DNA of 5,468 nucleotides from JBHHWH01 sp046756405 (GCA_046756405.1 JBHHWH010000119.1:1-5468), one strand, 5' to 3'. Counted from the stretch's first letter, positions 1-5,468 are shown. Made by a program: numbers and translations. The notes: generated by a model from the sequence alone, not told the origin.

Positions 1-216
1 CTCCACCTCTCTGGGCTCGGCGACCGTGGTGGCCGGAGCGACGGTCGCGGTCCTGGTCGTCGGGGGGAGGGTGGTTGTCGGTGCGGGGAGCGTCGTCGTC
101 ACGGTGTCAACCGTGGTGGGCGGCGCCGTGGTTTCGGGCAGCGCCGCCTCGTCGGGGGTGCATGCGGCGACGATTATCGCTGCCAACAGAACTATCAGCA
201 CTTGCCGTGGTTTCAT
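1..216 (-). CDS. Lipoprotein with Thr/Pro-rich linker, partial (3' end outside window)
   Basis: The first 72 codons of a gene that continues past the left edge. Translation gives a short basic start (MKPR), a hydrophobic stretch at residues 5-18 and a lipobox VAAC with the lipidated Cys at residue 19, so the product should be an exported lipoprotein held at the outer face of the membrane. Residues 20-72 are low complexity, rich in Thr, Pro, Ala and Val with several TTT and TTL runs, which is typical of a flexible spacer between the lipid anchor and a folded domain. That domain lies outside the window, so function cannot be given. The ATG overlaps the stop of the upstream cupredoxin gene by 4 bp (ATGA), which implies co-transcription and probable translational coupling. 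A purine-rich AAAGGA lies 14 nt before the start, rather far for a good ribosome binding site. A role linked to the neighbouring copper proteins is possible but is inference only. Confidence 0.8.
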   Translation of the reverse strand, partial: MKPRQVLIVLLAAIIVAACTPDEAALPETTAPPTTVDTVTTTLPAPTTTLPPTTRTATVAPATTVAEPREVE

Positions 217-1976
217 CGTGGATCTTCGAATCCTTTCATGAACTGGAGCATCCCCACCACGAGGACCATCATGCCGAGGAAGAAGCCGAGGGCGATGACG
301 ATCGCCGTCACGACGGTGGGCGAACCGCCTGCCTCGTCCAACTCCGGGAGGGCCAGGGCTTCGGGGCCGTCGCTCCCTGCGGGCTCCATTGGAGCGACGT
401 CGATCGACATCGTACCGACCATTCCGGACTCCTTATGGCCGGGGAGGCTGCAGAAGAAGTCGCCGGATTGGTCCGGCCCGGGAACAACGAACGTCGTCTC
501 GGCGGTTTCGCCCGGTCCGGCCGTCACCAGGATGCCCAGCGACGGGATGTCGATGTTGTGCTCGATCACGCCGTTGTTGACCAGACGCAACGTCACCTCT
601 TCGCCTTCTGTCAGCTCGATCGTGTCGGGGCTGAAGGCGAACTCGGTCGTCTCCACGGTCACCGTGAGGCCACCCTCTGGCTCAGGGGCGGAGGCGACGG
701 CCGGTTCGGGAGCCGGGAGTGACATCATCTCGGCGGCGGCGTAGAGCGCACCTGGGAGGTCGATGGCACGGTCCGTCACGCTCCACCCCGAGGCCGGGTC
801 GTAGCCGATGGCCGAGGCGAAGGTCCAGATCCTGTCGTCGGAGGGGATTGGCTCGGACGCCTCGAGGTGCGGGTAGAAGGCGTTGTTCGAGGTTGGGGCA
901 GCCGCCATGAGACCGGAGTCGAGCACGAGATGGTGGATCATCTCGCCGATCTCGGCCCGGGTGTCACCCAACCCGGCAGCGTGGGCGTCGCCGAGGGCGC
1001 CGAGCACGTCGGCCAGCTCCCAGATGCTCAGGGTCTCCACCCCGTCCAGGGCGGAGGTGGTGGAATCGAAGTCGGCCATGAGGTCGTCGAGCAGGGTCCG
1101 GGCACGGGCGGCGTAGTCACCGTTGCCCGTGGCCCGGGTCGCAGCCACCAGCATCCTGACGGCGCGGGCCGTGTCCACAGCATCGATGGGGTCCGGTGCC
1201 GTTTCGACGAGCACCTCGATCTGTCTGGCGGCCTCGTCCGGGTCGCGGGCCACGAGAGAGTAAGCAGATAGGGCTCTCGCCGCCATCGAGAACTCGGCGT
1301 AATTCGATGGGGAAGCGGCTGCCGCCATCTGCTGAAGCTGGTGCGCCCCTTCGGCGAACCAGGCGTGGAACAACTCGTCCTGCGACACCGCTGGCCCGGC
1401 CGGGGAGGTGGCATGTGCCAGCTCGGAGATGGCGTGGAGCAAGAGCCACTTCTCGGCAGCGTTGAGGGTGTCGGGGTCGGGCGTGACCATGTTGACCAGG
1501 GCATAGTCCGCCTGGGCCTCGGCACCTAGGGCGTAGAGGCGGGCTCGGGCCGACTCTCTGACACCGACCTCCTCCAGCAGCCCGACGAGACGTAGACCAG
1601 CCAGAATTGCCGCGGCCTGGCCGGCAGGGGAGATCGAGTCGTCGAAGTGCACCGTATCCCAACTCTCCCCTCCTAGGGCTCGGGTGTAGATGGCTTCGAT
1701 GAGTGCGGTGTCTTCGGGCATCGCCCATCGCGCGGCGTCCTCGTCCCCGGCGAGAGCCGTGACCACTTCCGCCGGGGGCACCAGGGTCTTGCCTGCCTTC
1801 GACCGAAGAAGGATGTCCTCGGCGGCGATCCGCCCCAGCGTTGTCCCGTCCATGGCTTCGTCGGCGGTGGCGGGCAGCATTGGCATCAGGATCGCGAGTA
1901 ACAGGCCCGCGCTGACGACGAGCCTCAACGTTCGGGATGGGCTCGCCGGCCGGCGAACCCGGGGTAGGTGGCCCAT
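213..1976 (-). CDS. Membrane-anchored exported protein: large helical region plus C-terminal cupredoxin domain
   Basis: A 587-residue protein. Residues 1-38 form a signal peptide: an Arg-rich start, a hydrophobic core at about 18-34 and a PATA|DE cleavage site. Residues 40-420 are Ala/Leu/Glu-rich and look mainly alpha-helical; I do not recognise this region. Residues 421-435 are a Pro/Glu/Ala linker. Residues 436-527 form a cupredoxin (plastocyanin/azurin-type) domain with a complete type 1 copper site visible: His473 in IEHNI, then Cys509, His514 and Met519 in FFCSLPGHKESGM, spaced C-x4-H-x4-M. Another acidic linker leads to a membrane helix at about 554-578 and a short tail ending KGFEDPR. 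The expected layout is outside the cell, anchored by the C-terminus. Type 1 copper proteins normally shuttle single electrons, so electron transfer is likely, though copper binding or sensing is possible. The start at 1976 is the only good candidate before the signal peptide and has no clear Shine-Dalgarno sequence. It is divergent from the plus-strand cupredoxin operon and coupled to the downstream lipoprotein gene. Confidence 0.9.
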   Translation of the reverse strand: MGHLPRVRRPASPSRTLRLVVSAGLLLAILMPMLPATADEAMDGTTLGRIAAEDILLRSKAGKTLVPPAEVVTALAGDEDAARWAMPEDTALIEAIYTRALGGESWDTVHFDDSISPAGQAAAILAGLRLVGLLEEVGVRESARARLYALGAEAQADYALVNMVTPDPDTLNAAEKWLLLHAISELAHATSPAGPAVSQDELFHAWFAEGAHQLQQMAAAASPSNYAEFSMAARALSAYSLVARDPDEAARQIEVLVETAPDPIDAVDTARAVRMLVAATRATGNGDYAARARTLLDDLMADFDSTTSALDGVETLSIWELADVLGALGDAHAAGLGDTRAEIGEMIHHLVLDSGLMAAAPTSNNAFYPHLEASEPIPSDDRIWTFASAIGYDPASGWSVTDRAIDLPGALYAAAEMMSLPAPEPAVASAPEPEGGLTVTVETTEFAFSPDTIELTEGEEVTLRLVNNGVIEHNIDIPSLGILVTAGPGETAETTFVVPGPDQSGDFFCSLPGHKESGMVGTMSIDVAPMEPAGSDGPEALALPELDEAGGSPTVVTAIVIALGFFLGMMVLVVGMLQFMKGFEDPR

Positions 1977-1982
1977 AGATGA

Positions 1983-1988
1983 ATTGTC
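1983..1988 (-). promoter_or_regulatory. Candidate -10 element for a leaderless transcript of the helical-cupredoxin gene
   Basis: On the minus strand GACAAT ends exactly 6 nt before the ATG at 1976. It matches 4 of 6 positions of TATAAT, including the key A2 and T6. This spacing would place transcription start at the A of the ATG, as in leaderless mRNAs that are frequent in actinobacteria, and would explain the missing Shine-Dalgarno sequence. No convincing -35 hexamer is seen 16-18 bp upstream. A weak call from one short motif. Confidence 0.2.
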
Positions 1989-2048
1989 GTTAGGGGCGGC
2001 GTGATTCGGCTACCACCAAAGGTCCCAAGCCTCTAGGGCCGCGTGCAT

Positions 2049-2121
2049 CCCCCGATCGGATGAGTCCGGACAGCCGAACATCCGACTTTCCGGCTCGTCG
2101 TGATTCCGACAGGATCGGGGG
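2049..2121 (+). promoter_or_regulatory. Nested inverted repeats in the leader of the cupredoxin/sortase operon (possible structured 5' UTR or operator)
   Basis: CCCCCGATC at 2049-2057 is a perfect 9-bp inverted match to GATCGGGGG at 2113-2121. Inside it, TCGGATG at 2056-2062 is inverted as CATCCGA at 2079-2085. A smaller hairpin pairs GTCG at 2097-2100 with CGAC at 2107-2110, and the self-palindrome GTCCGGAC sits at 2064-2071. The outer stem trimmed to 7 bp (2049-2055 with 2115-2121) can close a multibranch fold holding the other stems. The full 9-bp outer stem shares bases 2056-2057 with the inner stem, so the two compete there. The element ends 23 nt before the Shine-Dalgarno sequence. It matches no riboswitch class I could recall. 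A separate imperfect hairpin (GGtCCC/GGGCC, 2021-2040) lies upstream. No clear plus-strand promoter is visible. DNA-level operator sites are an equally good reading. Confidence 0.3.
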
Positions 2122-2144
2122 CAACGAGCCAGCAAACCCCTACC

Positions 2145-2150
2145 AGGAGG
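2145..2150 (+). promoter_or_regulatory. Shine-Dalgarno sequence AGGAGG for the first plus-strand gene
   Basis: A perfect AGGAGG 5 nt before the ATG at 2156. It fixes the start there and rejects the in-frame ATG at 2060, which would put 32 polar residues ahead of the signal peptide and sits inside the inverted-repeat region. CCT at 2139-2141 and AGCC at 2127-2130 could pair with AGG (2145-2147) and GGCT (2149-2152), so the site might be partly hidden by a weak hairpin. Confidence 0.75.
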
Positions 2151-2155
2151 CTATC

Positions 2156-3343
2156 ATGACTAGCAGGCGGCGCACTTCGGGTGCGCTTGTCGCATTTGCG
2201 GTGGCCGTGGCCACGGTGATCCCGGCTTTGCCGGCGTTGGCCAGCCATGGCAGTACGACGATCATCGTTGAACAAGCCAACGACGGCTCCAACCGGAACA
2301 ACTACGACGACTCCGACCTCGCGGTGATGGTCGGGACGACAATCACGTTCGATTGGATGAGCCCCGGTGGTACGGGCACGGTCCATGACGTGCAGTGGGC
2401 ACAGGTTCCTTCGGGGAGTCTTCCCTCGAGCCCGGTGCAAACGACCGGCACACTGTCCGTTACCCCCAACACGGCGGGAACCTATATCTATTACTGCTCG
2501 GTCCACTCCTCTGCGGCCGAGGCGCTTGCAGCCACTGACTTCGGTGCCGCCAGACCTAGTGGGATGTACGGTCGTATCACCGTCACCGTCGATAGCACGC
2601 CCCCGGCGTGGGACCCCGGCTCAGCGACCGCCACCGCCGTCAGCGCCAGCCAGATCGACCTGACCTGGCCCACCGCCACCGATGACTCCGGGTCGGTCTT
2701 CTTCGACGTCTACCAGGCGTCGGGCGCTACCAACCCAGGCAAGGGCGCGGCCACTCTCATTGGCGACAACGTGAGCGGAACCAGCTTCAGCGCCACCGGT
2801 CTCAACGCCGGTGTGCACTACTGGTACTGGATCACGCCTGTCGATGGAGCCGGCAATGGAGGTCCGGATCTCACGGCAGATGCAACCACCAGTTCGGTGG
2901 CGGCGTTGAGCACGGCTGAGACGGTGCTCTCGTTCAGCGTCAACCCGACCCTGACCATCAACGTCGACAACGCGGCACTCAACTTCGGGACTCTGAGTCC
3001 GGCGGCCCCGTCGACGGTGCAGAGCGCCACGGTGACAGTGTCGTCCAACGACACCTGGTCGCTTACGATCAAGCCCATGGGCCGTGACGGCGTTGACGAC
3101 GTCGGAGGCGACGACGGTGTCTTCACCGACGACAGCGGGTTGAAGACGATTCCAATCGACAGGGCGACCTGGGATGCAGGTGCCGGCGCCAACCCCCTCA
3201 CAGAGGCTGGTGACGTCGTGGCCTCAGGCCAGGCAGCCCCCGGCGGAAGCTTCACCTTCAACTATCAGATCACGTTGACTTCGGCGGACCCTGTCGGTGT
3301 CGGCTACGCCACAACAGTCCTGTACACGGCCACTCAGCCGTAA
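2156..3343 (+). CDS. Secreted cupredoxin-FN3 protein with C-terminal WxL-like surface domain
   Basis: A 395-residue exported protein. The signal peptide (1-29) has an Arg-rich start (TSRRR), a hydrophobic core and an ALA|S site. Residues 32-145 form a cupredoxin domain with candidate type 1 copper ligands His77 (TVHDV), Cys114 and His117 (YYCSVH) and Met137 (SGMYG). The His117-Met137 spacing is much longer than the usual four or so residues because of an Ala-rich insert. Residues 148-245 resemble a fibronectin type III domain (TPPAWDPGSATA start, IDLTW strand, HYWYWITPVDGAGN end). Residues 254-395 are a beta-rich domain with LNFGTLSP, then NDTWSLTIK (Trp301-Ser-Leu303), similar to WxL-type surface domains. 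There is no membrane anchor or sorting motif, so retention at the wall probably depends on a partner. The DUF916-like gene starts 14 bp downstream, the usual companion of WxL proteins in Firmicutes. The perfect AGGAGG before 2156 sets the start. Electron transfer or copper binding at the surface is inferred. Confidence 0.88.
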   Translation: MTSRRRTSGALVAFAVAVATVIPALPALASHGSTTIIVEQANDGSNRNNYDDSDLAVMVGTTITFDWMSPGGTGTVHDVQWAQVPSGSLPSSPVQTTGTLSVTPNTAGTYIYYCSVHSSAAEALAATDFGAARPSGMYGRITVTVDSTPPAWDPGSATATAVSASQIDLTWPTATDDSGSVFFDVYQASGATNPGKGAATLIGDNVSGTSFSATGLNAGVHYWYWITPVDGAGNGGPDLTADATTSSVAALSTAETVLSFSVNPTLTINVDNAALNFGTLSPAAPSTVQSATVTVSSNDTWSLTIKPMGRDGVDDVGGDDGVFTDDSGLKTIPIDRATWDAGAGANPLTEAGDVVASGQAAPGGSFTFNYQITLTSADPVGVGYATTVLYTATQP

Positions 3344-3357
3344 CGGATAGCGAGACA

Positions 3358-4335
3358 ATGAGACATCACTGGGCACGGGCAACGGCGGGATTGCTGCTGG
3401 TACTCGCTCCGGTGATGGGAGGTCCCCAGGCTTTGGCCCAGGAGCCTGGGGACTCCTCTATGCACTACTCCATAACCCCATCGCGTCTTGAGGTTCGGGT
3501 CGGGCCGGGCGAGTCGTTCCAGTTCGCCATTCAGGTGGTGAACCACAGCGACCAGCCCCTGAGCCTCATCACCTACGTCGATGACGTCGATATCCCCGCC
3601 AACGATCTCCTCGAGCCCGACGAGCTGGCGTTCACCGCCAGCCGGTGGGCTCGGTTCACGGCCGAGACCCTTCAGGTTGCACCGCTGTCCACGGCCGAGG
3701 GGATCATCATTGTGGAGATCCCTGAGGACACACCAGCCGGCGGGTACCACGCAATCGCCTACTTCCAGGCTGTGGGGCCGGAAGTGGAGCAAGGCGTGGT
3801 GGCCGTGGGGCGTCTCGGTGCGACCCTGCTCCTAGAGGTAGCCCCCAGCGGGACCAACCTGCGACGCGAGGCCTTGGTCTCGGAGACCACCCTCGACGTT
3901 CAATGGGACGGTCTGTTCAGCCCCAGGGTCGAGGGGAGAACGACTATCGACAACATCGGCGACCTCCACCTGACCGTGGGCGGTCTCGATCAGTACAGGT
4001 TCTGGCCCGGATCCGGCTCCCACGAGGAGAAGATCGGCCCCGCGACTGTGCTCCGAGGGACCAGACACTCGTTCATTTCGACGATCGACGATGTGCCGTT
4101 GTTCGGCAAGGTGAGCCTCACCAGCGAGCTCGTCTACCAGGTAGGTCCTAACGATCTTCCCGTGATCCTCACCCAGGCATCGGTCTGGGTGATCCCCTGG
4201 GCGCTAATCGCATTTGTCGCCCTCCTAGTGGGGGCAACCGTGGGACACCGAGTCCTGCGTCGAAGACGGCGCCAGAAAGCAGCTTCGCTGCCTTCCGCCG
4301 ACACTCAAACCGATCCAGTGAAAGCAGAGGTATGA
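3358..4335 (+). CDS. DUF916-like (WxL-interacting-protein type) single-pass membrane protein
   Basis: A 325-residue protein. The signal peptide is residues 1-27 (cleavage ALA|Q). Residues 36-140 match the pattern of the DUF916 / WxL-protein peptidoglycan-binding family: a start like YSITPSRLEVRVGPGESF, then VVNHSDQPL, a WARF motif, and IPEDTPAGGYHAIAYF. Residues 170-265 form a second beta-rich domain in the position of the partner-binding domain (DUF3324) of WxL-interacting proteins; similarity there is by layout only. A membrane helix at about 276-297 is followed by a very basic tail (LRRRRRRQK), which fixes the C-terminus in the cytoplasm. In Firmicutes such proteins are encoded beside WxL surface proteins and are thought to hold them at the peptidoglycan. 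Here the upstream neighbour has the WxL-like domain, supporting the same partnership. The gene begins 14 bp after that gene with only a weak ribosome binding site, and overlaps the next gene by 4 bp, so the set is co-transcribed. No enzyme motifs are seen. Confidence 0.85.
   Translation: MRHHWARATAGLLLVLAPVMGGPQALAQEPGDSSMHYSITPSRLEVRVGPGESFQFAIQVVNHSDQPLSLITYVDDVDIPANDLLEPDELAFTASRWARFTAETLQVAPLSTAEGIIIVEIPEDTPAGGYHAIAYFQAVGPEVEQGVVAVGRLGATLLLEVAPSGTNLRREALVSETTLDVQWDGLFSPRVEGRTTIDNIGDLHLTVGGLDQYRFWPGSGSHEEKIGPATVLRGTRHSFISTIDDVPLFGKVSLTSELVYQVGPNDLPVILTQASVWVIPWALIAFVALLVGATVGHRVLRRRRRQKAASLPSADTQTDPVKAEV
4326..4330 (+). promoter_or_regulatory. Shine-Dalgarno-like AGAGG that may select the second ATG of the small cupredoxin gene
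   Basis: AGAGG ends only 1 nt before the ATG at 4332 but 10 nt before an in-frame ATG at 4341. If translation begins by fresh ribosome binding, 4341 is the better start and the protein loses residues MNQ. If ribosomes re-initiate at the ATGA overlap with the upstream stop, 4332 is used. Either start keeps the complete signal peptide. Confidence 0.35.
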
Positions 4336-4871
4336 ATCAGATGACCAGAAGAATCAAGATCCTTGCCTTCACGCTGTTGATGATGGCAGGGATGACGCTG
4401 GCGCTCCCCGCTCTGGCAGCCACCAAGACAGTGAAGTTGACAACCGACAACAAGTTCTCACCGGCCAGCTTGAGCATCTCGGTAGGAGACACCGTTCAGT
4501 TCGACTGGGAGGGAGGCTTCCACGACGTGACCTTCGCTGACGGCGTCAAGTCAGGTTCCCCCACAGCTGATACCGGTGTGCTCTTTTCAAGGACTTTCAA
4601 CGAGGCGGGCACCTTCAACTACGTGTGCACAGTGCACGAGGCGTTAGGAATGAAGGGGACCATCACCGTGGCGGCGGCATCGGGTGGGGCCACAACCACC
4701 ACGGTGGCGGGCTCCGGCGGCTCCTCGTCTGGCAGCAGCAACACGGGGTCCAATGGCACTCGCTCGATGCCCAGCACTGGGCCCGAGGACTCGATCGTGC
4801 CCATTGCCGGCGCCATCATGGTGTTGCTCGGAGCCGCCGGGCTGGTGGTAGTCAAACGTCTAGAGCAGTGA
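4332..4871 (+). CDS. Sortase-anchored small cupredoxin with LPxTG-like (MPSTG) C-terminal signal
   Basis: A 179-residue protein (176 if the ATG at 4341 is used). The signal peptide is residues 1-30 (basic TRRIK, hydrophobic core, ALAA cleavage). Residues 31-114 form a compact cupredoxin of plastocyanin/pseudoazurin size with all type 1 copper ligands: His64 (GFHDV), then Cys99, His102 and Met107 in YVCTVHEALGM, spaced C-x2-H-x4-M. Residues 115-144 are a Gly/Ser/Thr linker of the kind that spans the wall. The end is a cell-wall sorting signal: MPSTG at 146-150, a hydrophobic helix at about 154-174 and the basic tail KRLEQ. A sortase should cut between Thr149 and Gly150 and attach the protein covalently. 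The next gene is a sortase overlapping by 4 bp, so it is the natural candidate enzyme. Met in place of the first Leu is unusual. The likely role is a wall-bound single-electron carrier or copper-binding protein. The ATG overlaps the stop of the DUF916-like gene. Confidence 0.92.
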   Translation: MNQMTRRIKILAFTLLMMAGMTLALPALAATKTVKLTTDNKFSPASLSISVGDTVQFDWEGGFHDVTFADGVKSGSPTADTGVLFSRTFNEAGTFNYVCTVHEALGMKGTITVAAASGGATTTTVAGSGGSSSGSSNTGSNGTRSMPSTGPEDSIVPIAGAIMVLLGAAGLVVVKRLEQ

Positions 4872-5468
4872 CGGGGGCCGAGTCCACCGATCGGGCTGCC
4901 ATCCGCTCCGCGGAGCTGACCAGGCTGCAGCTGAGGGTCGCGGCCCTTGCCGCGATCATGATGATTCTCGGAGGCCTGGCAGCACTGGCGTCAGGCCCCG
5001 TCGAACAGAGTCTGGCTACCCTCGAGCAGCACGACCTCGCCGTAGCCAGCGATGCTCGAATCACTCGCTATGCCAACGCCCTCGGCGCCGCCTACGACGT
5101 CGTCGCCGACGACTTCGAGGACGCCCTGGTCGCTTTCGAGTTCGGGGCGTTGCCCACCACCGTCGACGGGCAGGTGCTGGGAGCGCCGGCGCGTGCGCCG
5201 GCCGATCCCGCACGTGTCGCGGATCTCGAAAGAGGCGCGCCGGCGGTCGTGGCCGAACCGACGCCGGTTGCCGCCGTCGAGGATTCTCCCGCCTCGGGCG
5301 TCTTCGACGGGGGTGTGATCAGAATCCCGGCGATTGGACTCAACCAGAGCATCGTCGAAGGGGTCACCCGGGAGCACTTGAAGCTCGGTCCCGGCCACTA
5401 CCCGGGCACGGCCTTACCCGGCGAGCGAGGGAACGTGGTCATCTCGGGACATCGCACCACCTACTCTC
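4868..5468 (+). CDS. Sortase, probably class E, partial (3' end outside window)
   Basis: The first 200 codons of a sortase, the membrane transpeptidase that cleaves LPxTG-type signals and links the protein to the cell wall. The start is GTG at 4868, overlapping the preceding stop as GTGA; there is no strong Shine-Dalgarno sequence, so coupled translation is likely. Residues 1-23 are a cytoplasmic N-terminus, 24-42 a membrane helix, and 44-148 a long extracytoplasmic stretch, partly Ala/Pro/Asp-rich. The catalytic beta-barrel begins at about 150 with VIRIPAIGLNQSIVEG, then LKLGPGHYPGTALPGERGN and the active-site VISGHRTTYS with catalytic His195. The GPGHYPGTALPG and GHRTT motifs are typical of actinobacterial class E sortases. 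The catalytic Cys (TLxTC motif) and Arg would lie beyond the window, so activity cannot be confirmed here. The adjacent MPSTG cupredoxin is its probable substrate. Confidence 0.9.
   Translation, partial: MTGAESTDRAAIRSAELTRLQLRVAALAAIMMILGGLAALASGPVEQSLATLEQHDLAVASDARITRYANALGAAYDVVADDFEDALVAFEFGALPTTVDGQVLGAPARAPADPARVADLERGAPAVVAEPTPVAAVEDSPASGVFDGGVIRIPAIGLNQSIVEGVTREHLKLGPGHYPGTALPGERGNVVISGHRTTYS

Noticed and set aside
75..722. Long plus-strand open frame opposite the helical-cupredoxin and lipoprotein genes.
   Set aside because: It runs antisense to a gene with clear domains, gives an Arg/His-rich sequence without recognisable structure, and is expected by chance in GC-rich DNA.
1028..1728. 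Further minus-strand open frames inside the helical-cupredoxin gene.
   Set aside because: They are Arg/Pro-rich out-of-frame shadows of the real gene with no signal peptide or domain pattern.
2057..2085. A hammerhead-ribozyme-like string (GGATGAGTCCG ... CCGAAC) in the leader.
   Set aside because: The essential CUGANGA core is broken (CGGATGA), stem II would have no proper loop, the GAAA element is changed, and no matching stems I and III with a cleavage site are visible.
2049..2155. A known riboswitch class (c-di-GMP, c-di-AMP, cobalamin, SAM) before the operon, prompted by GCAAACCCC near the ribosome binding site.
   Set aside because: None of the conserved core strings of these classes could be found together; only isolated short matches occur.
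2060..2155. Upstream ATG at 2060 as the start of the first plus-strand gene.
   Set aside because: It would add 32 polar residues before a classic signal peptide, whereas ATG 2156 has a perfect AGGAGG at proper spacing.
5185..5202. Perfect 8-bp inverted repeat GCCGGCGC-GT-GCGCCGGC, looking like a terminator stem.
   Set aside because: It lies inside the sortase reading frame, has only a 2-nt loop and no T-run, and follows from GC-ending codons in an APARAPA peptide.
1..5468. CRISPR arrays, tRNA or rRNA genes, insertion sequences or phage genes.
   Set aside because: No spaced repeats, tRNA-like cloverleaf, transposase or phage-type product was seen; nearly all of the window is explained by six envelope-protein genes.

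Overview
The window is about 5.5 kb of GC-rich bacterial DNA holding two divergent gene groups that both run off its ends. The likely source is a high-GC Gram-positive bacterium. Thr/Ser/Pro-rich linkers with TTT runs, a sortase of class E type, an LPxTG-like anchor and a DUF916-type membrane protein all suggest an actinobacterium. Acidimicrobiia or a related uncultured lineage is my best guess, inferred from style and not from a marker gene. Every one of the six genes encodes a protein that is exported or membrane-bound.

Left, minus strand (1..1976): a 587-residue exported protein has a signal peptide, a large Ala-rich helical region of unknown function, a type 1 copper (cupredoxin) domain and a C-terminal membrane anchor. 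It overlaps by 4 bp (ATGA) the start of a lipoprotein with a Thr/Pro-rich linker, which is cut by the window's left edge.

Middle (1977..2155): a 179-bp divergent intergenic region. It contains a 9-bp perfect inverted repeat enclosing a 7-bp one, just ahead of a strong Shine-Dalgarno sequence. This may be a structured leader or an operator region.

Right, plus strand (2156..5468): four tightly packed genes. (1) A secreted cupredoxin-FN3 protein ends in a beta-rich domain with a Trp-Ser-Leu motif resembling WxL surface domains, and has no membrane anchor of its own. (2) A DUF916-like (WxL-interacting-protein type) single-pass membrane protein. (3) A small cupredoxin carries a C-terminal MPSTG sorting signal, membrane segment and basic tail. 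(4) A sortase is cut off just after its catalytic His.

Taken together, the locus looks like a module for displaying copper proteins on the cell surface. Three cupredoxins appear to be fixed to the envelope in three ways: by a membrane helix, by covalent sortase attachment, and by a WxL/DUF916-type interaction. Extracytoplasmic electron transfer or copper handling are the plausible roles. The copper ligands are directly visible; the shared function is inference.
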